The translations under genes were made by a program, and so were the position numbers. From assembly GCF_001499905.1 (NCBI RefSeq), contig NZ_LQIS01000009.1, positions 62,001-126,000 on the forward strand: 64,000 nucleotides of DNA, given 5' to 3'. This document shows positions 9,918-18,209 of this stretch, in pieces; position 1 is the first letter of the stretch, and each line of letters opens with the position of its first letter. The notes beneath the pieces were generated by a model. That model saw only the letters and a program-made list of their open reading frames with translations, did not search any database and was not told where the DNA came from. This DNA is from Mycobacterium sp. GA-1285 (GTDB taxonomy: Bacteria > Actinomycetota > Actinomycetes > Mycobacteriales > Mycobacteriaceae).

Positions 9918-10866
9918 GGGCGTTCGGAGGGATTCGGCCGAACTTGCCGGCCTGATAATCCTCGAGCGCCTGGATCAGTTCGGATTTGCTGTTCATCACG
10001 AACGGGCCGTACTGGAACACGGGTTCGCGAATCGGAAGGCCGCCGAGAACCAGCACCTCGAGGGCGGGACGGTGAGCGTCTTGGCTCTGCTGTGCTTGCA
10101 CCCTGATCCGATCGCCGGGCCCGAGTACCGCGAGCTGCCCCTGCTGGACCGGATGTGCGACGGGGCCGACCGTCCCGCGTCCGGACAACACGTAGACCAG
10201 CGCGTTGAAGTCACGTCTCCACGGCAGGTCCAGTCGCGCACCCGGCTGAATCGTCGCATGGGCCAACGTGATCGGAGTATGTGTCGCGCCGGGGCCGACG
10301 TGACCGTCGATGTCGCCGGCGATGATCCGAACCAAAGCGCCACCGTCGTCGGACGACAACAGCTTGACCTGGTCGCCCTCGATCGCCTGGTATTTCGGCG
10401 TCGCGAACTTGTCCTTGCGGGGCAGGTTGACCCACAACTGGATTCCGTGGAACGCGCCGCCGCTCTCGACGAGTTCGGCCGGTGGCGTCTCGATGTGCAG
10501 GATGCCCGAGCCGGCGGTCATCCACTGAGTGGCGCCGTCGGTGATCAACCCGCCGCCCCCGTGAGAGTCCTGATGCGCGAACCGGCCGTCGATCATGTAG
10601 GTGACGGTTTCGAACCCGCGGTGCGGATGCCAGTCGGTGCCCCGTGGTTCTCCCGGTTCGTACTCCACCTCGCCCATCTGATCCATGTGGACGAACGGAT
10701 CGAGTTCGGCCGCGGGGACACCGGCGAAGGCGCGGACTACGGGAAAGCCCTCGCCCTCGAACCCGCGGGGTCCCGTGGTGATCGACCGGACGGGCCGGTC
10801 GGTGTCCGACGGTCCGGCTGCGGCGAGGCGGGGAAGGGTGAGCGTATCGACGGTAACAGCAGGCAT
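9898..10866 (-). CDS. pirin family protein
   Basis: A 322-residue bicupin of the pirin family. The metal-binding N-terminal cupin carries the signature HPHRGFETVTYMIDG with further His/Glu in HQDSHGG and ILHIETP. Pirins include quercetin 2,3-dioxygenase-like enzymes and redox or transcription cofactors; the role here is unknown. The ATG at 10864-10866 is chosen because homology starts at the following residues; a TTG nine codons upstream is possible. The C-terminus overlaps the end of the FUSC gene by 20 bp in convergent orientation. A second pirin-type gene lies at 24050-25015. Confidence 0.8.
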   Translation of the reverse strand: MPAVTVDTLTLPRLAAAGPSDTDRPVRSITTGPRGFEGEGFPVVRAFAGVPAAELDPFVHMDQMGEVEYEPGEPRGTDWHPHRGFETVTYMIDGRFAHQDSHGGGGLITDGATQWMTAGSGILHIETPPAELVESGGAFHGIQLWVNLPRKDKFATPKYQAIEGDQVKLLSSDDGGALVRIIAGDIDGHVGPGATHTPITLAHATIQPGARLDLPWRRDFNALVYVLSGRGTVGPVAHPVQQGQLAVLGPGDRIRVQAQQSQDAHRPALEVLVLGGLPIREPVFQYGPFVMNSKSELIQALEDYQAGKFGRIPPNALMPHRL

Positions 10867-10967
10867 ACTCCATTTAACCGGACCGTGGTCCAATTCATTC
10901 CGGCCCGGGTGCCGGGCCTGTGGATGACTTCGCGCGGCTGCCGGACCCTGGCGCTAGTCTTTCGTAC

Positions 10968-11237
10968 ATGCGTTCGAATCGAATCTCCGATGTGCTCACC
11001 GAATTGGAGGCGCTCTATCGAGAGCTCGCGACAATGCGGCTTGACGGGCTGACACGTACCGAGCTCTACGCGCTGATCGAACAGCTCGACAGGCTCGACA
11101 ATCAGGCGGCAGCTCTCGAGCAACGGCTCTTCGGTCGTCTGCTTCTCGACCACGGCGCGGCGCCCCGGGATGTGGCCCGGCGTCTACGGATCTCACCGGG
11201 AGAGGCGCGGCGGCGTCTCGGGCAGGCCGCTTCGTAG
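10968..11237 (+). pseudogene. DUF222 (13E12-type) N-terminal fragment, probably decayed
   Basis: An open frame of 89 codons from the ATG at 10968. Its middle (LTRTELYALIEQLDRLDNQAAALEQRL) and end (DVARRLRISPGEARRRLGQA) resemble the first part of DUF222, the N-terminal domain of 13E12-repeat/HNH endonuclease proteins, which are normally several hundred residues. The rest of DUF222 and the HNH domain are missing. A second DUF222-like start follows at 11240. It could also be a retained small DNA-binding protein. Family resemblance is judged by eye. Confidence 0.5.
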
Positions 11238-11239
11238 CC

Positions 11240-11371
11240 ATGAGCGGGCGCGGAGTCATCGATCGCGCGACGGTCGTGAAGGCCCTTGATGCGTTGGATG
11301 CCGCCCTCGATGAGGTGTTGTCGCGTCGAATGGCTACCCCCGGCCGACCTCGTAATCGGCCGGCGCCGTGA
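11240..11371 (+). pseudogene. second short DUF222-like fragment (43 codons)
   Basis: This short frame begins 2 nt after the preceding stop. It encodes 43 residues whose core [18 protein letters not shown] resembles the N-terminal helix of 13E12-type DUF222 proteins, then ends in a basic proline-rich tail. It looks like a second broken copy or the displaced start of the same family. No ribosome-binding site of note. Low confidence that it is translated. Confidence 0.3.
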
Positions 11372-11391
11372 TCGCCGGTGCGTTGCATGCG

Positions 11392-11700
11392 CTACTCCGC
11401 CTTGGGCTTGAGCGTCCAGGCGGGGATCCAATGCGTGACGGGTTTGCGGCGCGCGCCGTAGGCGATGTCGTAGGTCACCAGGCCCCACCAGTAGCCCTGC
11501 TCGCACAACCCCCAGCACGTCAGCCGCCCGTCGACCACCGCGTGCATCTGCAGACCCGCGGGGTTGTAACCGCCGACCGCATGCGGCTCACGGGGAAAGA
11601 CGGCGGCCAGGTCGACGAGCACAGTGATCGGCGGATCGACGCGACGGAAGGCTTGCTGCACGGGCTGGCCGTTGTACCCGATGCCCTTCAGCTCGCCCAT
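11392..11700 (-). CDS. conserved hypothetical mycobacterial protein
   Basis: A 102-residue protein starting at the ATG 11698-11700. It is rich in aromatic residues in the second half (LTCWGLCEQGYWWGLVTYDIAYG), has no signal peptide or obvious domain, and is not recognised beyond being plausible coding sequence with strong GC third-position bias. A -10-like TATGAT lies 6 nt upstream of the ATG, which suggests a leaderless transcript. It is convergent with the DUF222 fragments. Function unknown. Confidence 0.6.
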   Translation of the reverse strand: MGELKGIGYNGQPVQQAFRRVDPPITVLVDLAAVFPREPHAVGGYNPAGLQMHAVVDGRLTCWGLCEQGYWWGLVTYDIAYGARRKPVTHWIPAWTLKPKAE

Positions 11701-11706
11701 TGCTCG

Positions 11707-11712
11707 ATCATA
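11707..11712 (-). promoter_or_regulatory. -10 element, leaderless start of 11392-11700
   Basis: TATGAT on the minus strand is followed by six bases and then the ATG at 11700. Transcription should therefore begin at or next to the start codon, as in many leaderless mycobacterial mRNAs. No convincing -35 is seen. Confidence 0.45.
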
Positions 11713-11873
11713 CGTTCGAATGGGCGAGGCCGAAACGAACGGTCGTCGGGCCTTCGAGACGCGGCCAGGCGCGCAGCTCCATGGCCCCGACAGTTGGGGC
11801 GAGCTCGGACTTCGAACGTAAGCGATCGGCTGCCGCGGAGCATGATTCCTGCCATCCGCCAACCAATTTCTGC

Positions 11874-11892
11874 CAACGGAATTAAACCGTTG
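11874..11892. promoter_or_regulatory. inverted repeat upstream of the small secreted protein
   Basis: CAACGG and CCGTTG form a perfect 6-bp inverted repeat around an AT-rich 7-nt spacer, about 92 nt upstream of the start at 11984. It may be an operator; no regulator is identified. The rest of 11701-11983 shows no gene I can support. Confidence 0.3.
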
Positions 11893-11983
11893 ACCACGCG
11901 GTTTCCAAGATCAGCTGCAGCTACGAACCGCGACACATGCCACGGCTCGGATACGAAACGGGACAACAGAAGAAGGCTCCGAA

Positions 11984-12283
11984 ATGAAGAAGTTTGGTAT
12001 CTCTACCGTCGCCGCCAGCGCCTTGGCCGCCGCACTGATCGGACTGGCCGCACCCGTGCAGGCCGCACCGTCGGGACCCGGAAATGCGCAGCAGACCATC
12101 AGCGAGCTGGAATCGCAAGGCTTCCGCGTGATCGTGAACCGCATCGGAAATGCCCCACTGGACAAGGCGTCGGTGGTGGCGATACGCCCCGGTCAGACCT
12201 ACACCCAGACCGACAGCCTGGGCGTCGGCGGTGACCTCAACACCCGGGTGATCAACAAGACCGTCTATGTAGACGTCAAGTAA
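11984..12283 (+). CDS. small secreted protein, function unknown
   Basis: A 99-residue protein with a clear Sec signal peptide: a basic MKKFG start, a hydrophobic core rich in Ala/Leu to about residue 23, and an AxA-type cleavage at VQAAP (about residues 25-28). The mature part is about 70 residues, contains ISELESQGFRVIVNRIG and resembles a family of short mycobacterial exported proteins of unknown function. A purine-rich region precedes the ATG. A strong terminator hairpin follows at 12300, so it is probably monocistronic. Confidence 0.75.
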   Translation: MKKFGISTVAASALAAALIGLAAPVQAAPSGPGNAQQTISELESQGFRVIVNRIGNAPLDKASVVAIRPGQTYTQTDSLGVGGDLNTRVINKTVYVDVK

Positions 12284-12299
12284 CTCACCGACCGACAAG

Positions 12300-12340
12300 C
12301 CCCTGGATGAACCCCTAGCCATCCGGGGGTTTGTCCTTTT
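12300..12340 (+). terminator. intrinsic terminator after the small secreted protein gene
   Basis: A 10-bp stem pairs 12300-12309 with 12320-12329 (one T-G wobble) around a 10-nt loop. It is followed by TTTGTCCTTTT. This is one of the few canonical hairpin-plus-U terminators in the window. Confidence 0.75.
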
Positions 12341-12387
12341 CAGCGAACAAGTGTTTCGGAACGCCGCCGCGCGGCTAACTCCCTTTT

Positions 12388-13770
12388 GTGGCCTTCGACT
12401 TGACGCCCACCGAGGCACAACATGACCTGGCGCGACGGACCCATGAATTCGCCGAGCAGTGCGTCCGTCCAGTGGCGCTCGAGTACGACCAGCGCCAGGA
12501 GTTCCCTTGGCCGGTCCTCGAGGAAGCCGCCGCCCGGGGCTTCTACAGTCCGCTGTTCTACCGCGACCTCATCGGCGACCCGACCGGGCTTTCCCTGCCG
12601 ATGTTCATGGAGGAGCTGTTCTGGGGGTGCGCAGGCATCGGTCTCGCCGTCGTGATGCCGGCGCTCGCGCTGTCGGCGATCGGTCAGGCCGCCTCACCCG
12701 AACAGATGCTCCAGTGGGCACCCGAATGCTTCGGCACCCCAGGCGATCTCAAGCTTGCGGCGCTGGCGATCTCGGAGCCCGAAGGCGGCAGCGACGTCCG
12801 CAACCTGCGCACCCGCGCCCACCGCGACGGCGACGACTGGATCATCCACGGCCACAAGATGTGGATCGGCAACGGCGGCATCGCCAACGTGCACGTGGTC
12901 AACGCCGTCGTCGACGAGGAACTCGGCCACAAGGGGCAGGCACTGTTCATCGTGCCCGGCGGCACACCGGGCCTGGAAATGGTCCGCAAGCTCGATAAGC
13001 TCGGCTGCCGCGCATCGCACACCGCCGAGCTGAAGTTCAACGGCGTCCGCGTCCCCGCAGAGAACCTGCTCGGCGGACAAGAGAAGCTCGAGTACAAACT
13101 GGCCAAGGCCCGTGAGGCGATCGAGGGCGGTAAGCACTCCGGCTCGGCGACGCTCGGGACCTTCGAGCAGACGCGCCCGATGGTCGCCGCTCAGGCGCTT
13201 GGAATAGCCAGGGCCGCCCTGGAATACGCGACGGAGTACGCCAACCGGCGCGAGGCGTTCGGCGCGCCGATCATCGACAACCAGGGCATCGCGTTCCCGC
13301 TCGCCGAACTCGCGACCTCGCTCGACGGTGCCCGTCTGCTCACCTGGCGCGCGTCCTGGATGGCCGCCAACGGCATTTCGTTCGAACGCGGCGAGGGCTC
13401 GATGTCGAAGTTCGCCGCCAGCGAGGTCGCGGTCCGCGCCACCGAACGCGCCATCCAGACGATGGGCGGCTGGGGTTACATCAAGGACCATCCCGTCGAG
13501 AAGTGGTATCGGGATGCCAAGCTGTACACCATCTTCGAGGGCACCAGCGAGATCCAGCGGGTCGTCATCGCCAATGCACTCGGCGCCGCCGACGGTAAGC
13601 CTCCGCTGCACTTCGACCTCGAACCCTCGGGCGGTCCGTTCAACAAGATGTTCGGCCGCGGCACTCCGCTACGGGGTCGCGCCGCCGATGCCGCGCTCTC
13701 GGCCAAGGACCGGGTGCCCGCACCGGTGATGCGGATGGCGATGAAGGTCTTGCGCCCGCCACGCAAATGA
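12388..13770 (+). CDS. acyl-CoA dehydrogenase (FadE family)
   Basis: A 460-residue flavoprotein acyl-CoA dehydrogenase. It has the N-terminal helical domain, the FAD-binding beta domain signature LAISEPEGGSDVRNLRT, and a C-terminal domain with MGGWGYIKDHPVEKWYRDAK and the catalytic glutamate in IFEGTSEIQR. The C-terminus has a basic tail. It catalyses the first step of beta-oxidation; chain-length preference is not readable. The start is GTG at 12388. The gene follows a terminator, so it has its own promoter. The DUF427 gene follows 32 nt later on the same strand. Confidence 0.88.
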   Translation: MAFDLTPTEAQHDLARRTHEFAEQCVRPVALEYDQRQEFPWPVLEEAAARGFYSPLFYRDLIGDPTGLSLPMFMEELFWGCAGIGLAVVMPALALSAIGQAASPEQMLQWAPECFGTPGDLKLAALAISEPEGGSDVRNLRTRAHRDGDDWIIHGHKMWIGNGGIANVHVVNAVVDEELGHKGQALFIVPGGTPGLEMVRKLDKLGCRASHTAELKFNGVRVPAENLLGGQEKLEYKLAKAREAIEGGKHSGSATLGTFEQTRPMVAAQALGIARAALEYATEYANRREAFGAPIIDNQGIAFPLAELATSLDGARLLTWRASWMAANGISFERGEGSMSKFAASEVAVRATERAIQTMGGWGYIKDHPVEKWYRDAKLYTIFEGTSEIQRVVIANALGAADGKPPLHFDLEPSGGPFNKMFGRGTPLRGRAADAALSAKDRVPAPVMRMAMKVLRPPRK

Positions 13771-13802
13771 CTCACCGATGACTCGCCGATAGGGGGTGCC
13801 CG

Positions 13803-14615
13803 ATGGCCCTTCGGATGGCCGACCTCCTGCGCGGAAGCCTCGATGCCCTCCGGTACGAACCGACACCCAAACGGATCCGCGTGGCCCTGGCCGGTGAACC
13901 GCTCGTCGACACCTGTGACGCCGTGCTGGTGTGGGAACCCCGCCGGATCCTGCCGACGTATGCGGTTCCGGTCGCCGACCTCGTCGGGCAGTTGGTGCCG
14001 GCGGGCGCCGAGTCCGGCGACGACGACATGGACCGTCCCGGTGCCGACCGTTCGGTGCTGGATCCGACGGTCTCGTTCGGCACCCATTCGTGTCCCGGCG
14101 CCGAATTCGACGTCGTCGCGGGCGAGGAAACGGCACCCGCAGCCGCCTTCCAACCCGAGGACCCCGACCTGGCCGGCTACGCGGTCCTGGACTTCGGCGC
14201 GTTCGAATGGCGCGAAGAGGACGAACCGATCGTCAGCCATCCGCACGACCCGTATCACCGCATCGACATACTGGCCGGCAGCCGCCATGTCCGCATCGAA
14301 TCGGACGGCCGCCTGCTCGCGGAGTCGACGCGCCCGCTGTTGCTGTTCGAGACTCATCTGCCGGTGCGGTACTACCTGCCGCGCGACGACGTCGTCGCCG
14401 ATCTCGTCGACAGCGACACCGTCTCCTACTGCGCGTACAAGGGGCGGGCGTCGTACTTCTCGGTGCCCGACGGGAAGCGCGACGTTGCATGGACCTATCA
14501 CGATCCCCTGCCCGACGGTGAACGCGTCCGCGACCGCATCTGCTTCTTCGACGAGCGAGTGGACGTCACCGTCGACGGGGTGCGCCGGGACCGCCCGTTG
14601 ACGCAGTGGAGTTAG
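13803..14615 (+). CDS. DUF427 domain protein
   Basis: A 270-residue protein of the DUF427 family. The half with SHPHDPYHRIDILAGSRHVRIE and YCAYKGRASYFSV matches the canonical DUF427 fold, preceded by a related N-terminal half (EPLVDTCDAVLVWEPRRILPTYAVP). Function is unknown in the family. It lies 32 nt downstream of fadE on the same strand and overlaps the convergent eccD1 stop by 4 nt. The start is ATG at 13803 after a purine-rich AGGGGG. Confidence 0.75.
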   Translation: MALRMADLLRGSLDALRYEPTPKRIRVALAGEPLVDTCDAVLVWEPRRILPTYAVPVADLVGQLVPAGAESGDDDMDRPGADRSVLDPTVSFGTHSCPGAEFDVVAGEETAPAAAFQPEDPDLAGYAVLDFGAFEWREEDEPIVSHPHDPYHRIDILAGSRHVRIESDGRLLAESTRPLLLFETHLPVRYYLPRDDVVADLVDSDTVSYCAYKGRASYFSVPDGKRDVAWTYHDPLPDGERVRDRICFFDERVDVTVDGVRRDRPLTQWS

Positions 14616-16138
14616 AACCGCAAGTTGCGCAGCAGGTCGTAGACGCCGGCGATCCACAGCAGCATCGGGATCACCGCGGCGATCGCGGCGCCGTCAAGCA
14701 ATTCGAGGATCCGTTTCGTCACCGGCGAGATCCGGCGCACGTTCGCGGTGGCGCCGACGACGGTCAATGCAACGATCCCCGTGAGCACGTAGATCGCCAG
14801 GACAAGCCAGGACCTGTCCGGATACCACAGGCACAGCCGAACCATCACACCCGTCGCGATAGCGACGGTCGCCGTCAACAACGCCCAGGCACACCATCTT
14901 TCGGCATACAGCCGGGACCGAAAGCCGCAGATCATCGCCGTCAGACCCGCGACGATCATGCTGTGGACGAAGAAATGGCCCTGCTTCACAACGGCGATCG
15001 CGCCGACCGACAGCACCAGTGCTCCCGCGGTGACGAACCCGATCAGCAGCCGCCTGGCCAACTGGCTGCGCTCGTGCAGGCGCGCCGCCGACTCCGGTAC
15101 GGAATCGATGATGGCCTGCCAGGTCGGCGACTCCTCATCGCTTCCCGATGTCGCGACGGGATCGAGCAGTTCGTCGTTGGACACCGTCTCGCCCGGTGCG
15201 GGGATCGGCGGCAACGCGATGCGGGCGACGGCGACCGTCAGTTTGGCCGCGTTGGTGACCACGATCAGGCCGAAAGCGATTGCCCCCGCGGGAACCCAGT
15301 GCTGCCATCCGTAGCCGAACGCGATCGCCGCCCCGAATGCCGCGATCGACGTGACGGCTAGGAACGACGCCAACTCCGCTCTTCGGCGGGGTCCGCCGCG
15401 GGTCGCCAACGTCAGCAACAACACCACGGCGGCGGCACCCGCGATCTGCGGTGCGCCCAGCGATTCGACGCCCCGAGGAAGGGGGACCGCCAGGGCCACC
15501 GCACCGGCGATCGCCGGCAGCGCCGCCGTCAGCAGGCTCTCGGCGAGGTCGATGTTCTGGTAGCGGTTCTTCGCCAACGCGCTGCCCCCGAGCAGACCGA
15601 ACCCCAGCACCCCGAGAGCCGCCGCCCACCACCAATCGTGCCCGGCCCGCGACCAGGCCAGCACCGCCATCGCCGTCACCACCATCGACACCAGCGGAAT
15701 CGCTACTCCGACAAAGCGGTTGAGCGCCGAGCGGTCGAACTCGGGCGACTCGTCCAGCACGGCGATCGCGTCGATGACGTCCTCGACGAGCGGCCGATAG
15801 CGTTCGGTGCGGCTGACCGTCACCAATGTCAGAAGCGCTCCGTCGACGATCCCCGCGTCGTCCAGCGACTCGTTGAACCTCAGCGGCGGTGCACCGGGTC
15901 TGGCGAACGCCCACACGCCTTGCGCCTTGAAGTCGAACCCCGCCAGTACATCCTTGGGTGTGTCTTCGAGAAGCTCGGCCAACACCGAAACGGTCTCGTC
16001 GATGTAGGTCTCGATCGGCGCGGCCGCCGGCAACACCAGATCGGTCATGCGGCGGCCGGTGAGGATCGTGACCCGGGTGGTCGACGGCCGCCCGGGCGTG
16101 ACGCTCGAGGCGGATGTCGCTGCGGCGGTTGCTGTCAC
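14612..16138 (-). CDS. eccD1: ESX-1 type VII secretion channel subunit EccD1
   Basis: A 508-residue protein strongly similar to M. tuberculosis EccD1 (Rv3877). The N-terminal ubiquitin-like domain contains TTRVTILTGRRMTDLVLP and the linker SRTERYRPLVEDVIDAIAVL; it is followed by about eleven transmembrane segments and the conserved C-terminus MLLWIAGVYD. EccD dimers form the main membrane barrel of type VII secretion complexes together with EccB, EccC and EccE. None of those partners is encoded nearby. The GTG start overlaps the espI stop by 4 nt (GTGA). The frame is fully open with no sign of decay, so the protein is probably made. In M. tuberculosis espI also directly precedes eccD1. Confidence 0.93.
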   Translation of the reverse strand: MTATAAATSASSVTPGRPSTTRVTILTGRRMTDLVLPAAAPIETYIDETVSVLAELLEDTPKDVLAGFDFKAQGVWAFARPGAPPLRFNESLDDAGIVDGALLTLVTVSRTERYRPLVEDVIDAIAVLDESPEFDRSALNRFVGVAIPLVSMVVTAMAVLAWSRAGHDWWWAAALGVLGFGLLGGSALAKNRYQNIDLAESLLTAALPAIAGAVALAVPLPRGVESLGAPQIAGAAAVVLLLTLATRGGPRRRAELASFLAVTSIAAFGAAIAFGYGWQHWVPAGAIAFGLIVVTNAAKLTVAVARIALPPIPAPGETVSNDELLDPVATSGSDEESPTWQAIIDSVPESAARLHERSQLARRLLIGFVTAGALVLSVGAIAVVKQGHFFVHSMIVAGLTAMICGFRSRLYAERWCAWALLTATVAIATGVMVRLCLWYPDRSWLVLAIYVLTGIVALTVVGATANVRRISPVTKRILELLDGAAIAAVIPMLLWIAGVYDLLRNLRF

Positions 16139-17376
16139 CGACGTTCGAGCCTGTCGAAGTCATCGGACAGGGCGGCGGCCAACTCCACGATCCGGCGACG
16201 GAACGTCTTGCCGAGCAGTTCCAACTGGATCTCGGTGCCCCCCGCGATGTGCTTGTCGTAGGGCAGCACGATGACCCGGCCCGGCGGTACGTGACGCTCG
16301 AACTGCGCGACCAGATCGTCGACATCGATGTTCGGCCTGCCGGACACGATATGGTTGATCACCACGCACGAGCGGCTCAGCAGATCCTGGTATCCGTTCT
16401 GCCGCAACCAGTCCATGGTCATCGCGGCTTGCCGGGCGCCGTCGATCGACGCGCTCGCCACGATCACCAGACCCGAGACCGTCGACAGCACGCCGCGGGC
16501 AGCCGGCTGGAACAACCCTGCACCGCAGTCCGCGAGTACGAGGTTGTAGTAGCGCGACACGATGTTCGTCACGCCCTTCCAGTCCCCGTCGTTGAACTCG
16601 CGTCGCGCTCCGCTGTACTCCTCGCTCGAGAGCACCTCGAGGTTCGCGCCGTTCATGCTTGTGTACGCGCGAATGTCGTTGTAGCGCTGCAGTTCCTTGT
16701 CGGCGAGTAGATCGGCGATGGTGCTCGCGGACTGGCGGCCCGCGCGGTCGGCGAGGTTGCCCCCGTCAGGGTCCGCGTCGACGGCCAGGATTCGGTCACC
16801 GCGCACTTTGCTCATGGCGGACCCGAGCGCCACGGTGACAGCGGTCTTGCCGGCACCGCCCTTGAGCCCGAACACACCGATCTGGTACGAATCCCGGGCA
16901 TTTCGGCGGATCCGGGTGTGCAGTTCCATCTCGTAGAGCTCGTCCGGCGACAAGCCCAGGTTGATTCGCGTCAGCACGTAGAGCACGTGGCGCCAACCCC
17001 GCTGAGGCGGCATCTTCACCGCCGACTTCACCCCGACATGCGCTAGCGCGTCGATCGCGCGGTGATTACCGATGGTGGCCGCCGACGTCTGCGCGGGCGC
17101 GGCGTCGGCGAAGGCACCGGTCTGGTCCGGTTCGGCGAAGTGCCGGCTCGGCGCGGGGGCGGGAGCCTGCCGCGGCGCCGGTGTGGGAACGGGCCGAGCC
17201 TGCTCGAACCGTGCGCCCGCCGCCGTACCGCCCATCGGCACGCGCATCATCGAATTCGGCTGCGGCGGAGGCGTTGTCGACCGCGCGGGCGGCATCTGCG
17301 TGGTGATCTCGTTCTGCTGCGGCGGCGGCGCCTGACCCACCCTGGTCTGCCCGGCTGGAACCGTCTGCCCCGTCAT
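16135..17376 (-). CDS. espI: ESX-1 associated MinD/ParA-like ATPase EspI
   Basis: About 413 residues from the ATG at 17376, which overlaps the espG1 stop as ATGA. In-frame starts at 17403 (ATG) and 17448 (GTG) are alternatives. A proline/glutamine-rich disordered N-terminus of about 120 residues is much shorter than in the 666-residue M. tuberculosis EspI. It is followed by the conserved RGWRHVLYVLTRINLGLSPDE segment and a MinD-type ATPase domain with deviant Walker A GLKGGAGKT. Later conserved parts are VNIV-type ADCGAGLF and SASIDGARQA. EspI represses ESX-1 secretion at low ATP in M. tuberculosis. Here it sits between espG1 and eccD1, in place of the missing secretion ATPase genes. Confidence 0.88.
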   Translation of the reverse strand: MTGQTVPAGQTRVGQAPPPQQNEITTQMPPARSTTPPPQPNSMMRVPMGGTAAGARFEQARPVPTPAPRQAPAPAPSRHFAEPDQTGAFADAAPAQTSAATIGNHRAIDALAHVGVKSAVKMPPQRGWRHVLYVLTRINLGLSPDELYEMELHTRIRRNARDSYQIGVFGLKGGAGKTAVTVALGSAMSKVRGDRILAVDADPDGGNLADRAGRQSASTIADLLADKELQRYNDIRAYTSMNGANLEVLSSEEYSGARREFNDGDWKGVTNIVSRYYNLVLADCGAGLFQPAARGVLSTVSGLVIVASASIDGARQAAMTMDWLRQNGYQDLLSRSCVVINHIVSGRPNIDVDDLVAQFERHVPPGRVIVLPYDKHIAGGTEIQLELLGKTFRRRIVELAAALSDDFDRLERR

Positions 17377-18209
17377 CTCCTCGGGAACGTACCCACTGGG
17401 CATCGGTGCGGGCGGACGGGAGGCCGTACCGGTGGCGTCGCGGTCCACTGCGTCGTCGGCTGTTTGGACAGCGTCTCCCGCGGAGTGGAAAAGCTGCCGT
17501 AGAGTTCACCGCCGACCCTCCGGGGTATCGACACGATCCGTCCGTGCTTCGAGTCCAGCACGCCCGCGGCGACGCCGGCCTGAGTGAACGTGCCGCCCGG
17601 ATGCCGCTCGATCGCGGTGATCTCCGCCCAGCTCTGCGGGTCGGCGATGATGTCGGCGTAGGCGCGCGCCGAGGAGGGCCCGATTCCGTAGGCGGCGATC
17701 TGGTTTGCCTCGCGGCATGCGGCGAGTTTGCTCGCCACGCCCGTCAGCGGTTCGACGTCGGCGGGTGTCGCGGTGCCCAGCACCGTCGTCACCATGCCCG
17801 CCAGACCAACCTGGGGGGCGACCCGCTGCAACACGAGCATGTCGCCATCGCGAGCCGCGACGACGTGGCGGTCACCCTTGCGGCAGACCACGAACCGGAT
17901 CAGCTTTCCGCCGACGTCGCGTCGCCACCAGCGGGCTTCCAATGTGCGGTCCGCCCGGCTCAACGTGTCGACCATCGCCGCCACCTCGGGGTGCGGATGC
18001 CCGAACGCGTCGAGTACGCCCTGTGCGGTCAGATCGCGGGCCACTTGGTCCCATACGCGGTCACGCAGATCGGGCTGGGGGATGTTCAGCCGGATGCCTA
18101 GGGCGGTGGGGAATTCCATCGATCCGAGCCGATCGGCGATGACCAACATTCCGTCGATGGTGACCTCGGCGCCCACCACGTCGTCGATGGGCGTGGCGTC
18201 GGTGCTCAC
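17373..18209 (-). CDS. espG1: ESX-1 PE/PPE chaperone EspG1 with altered C-terminus
   Basis: A 278-residue protein similar to EspG1 (Rv3866) over VGAEVTIDGMLVIADRL, RTLEARWWRRDVGG, RHVVAARDGDMLVLQ and VGLAGMVTTVLG to RRVGGELYGSF. EspG proteins bind PE/PPE heterodimers and keep them soluble for secretion; no PE or PPE gene is present here. The last 35 or so residues are arginine/proline-rich and do not match the usual EspG1 end (a leucine-rich GLLELLP-type tail). They look like espI N-terminal DNA read in another frame, as expected if an ancestral deletion fused the two genes. The GTG start overlaps the espF-like stop (GTGA). Confidence 0.88.
   Translation of the reverse strand: MSTDATPIDDVVGAEVTIDGMLVIADRLGSMEFPTALGIRLNIPQPDLRDRVWDQVARDLTAQGVLDAFGHPHPEVAAMVDTLSRADRTLEARWWRRDVGGKLIRFVVCRKGDRHVVAARDGDMLVLQRVAPQVGLAGMVTTVLGTATPADVEPLTGVASKLAACREANQIAAYGIGPSSARAYADIIADPQSWAEITAIERHPGGTFTQAGVAAGVLDSKHGRIVSIPRRVGGELYGSFSTPRETLSKQPTTQWTATPPVRPPVRPHRCPVGTFPRR

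Noticed and set aside
17066..17509. Separate gene over the espG1/espI junction
   Set aside because: The frame is low-complexity Arg/Ala/Asp sequence, explained as a third frame of the espI proline-rich region.
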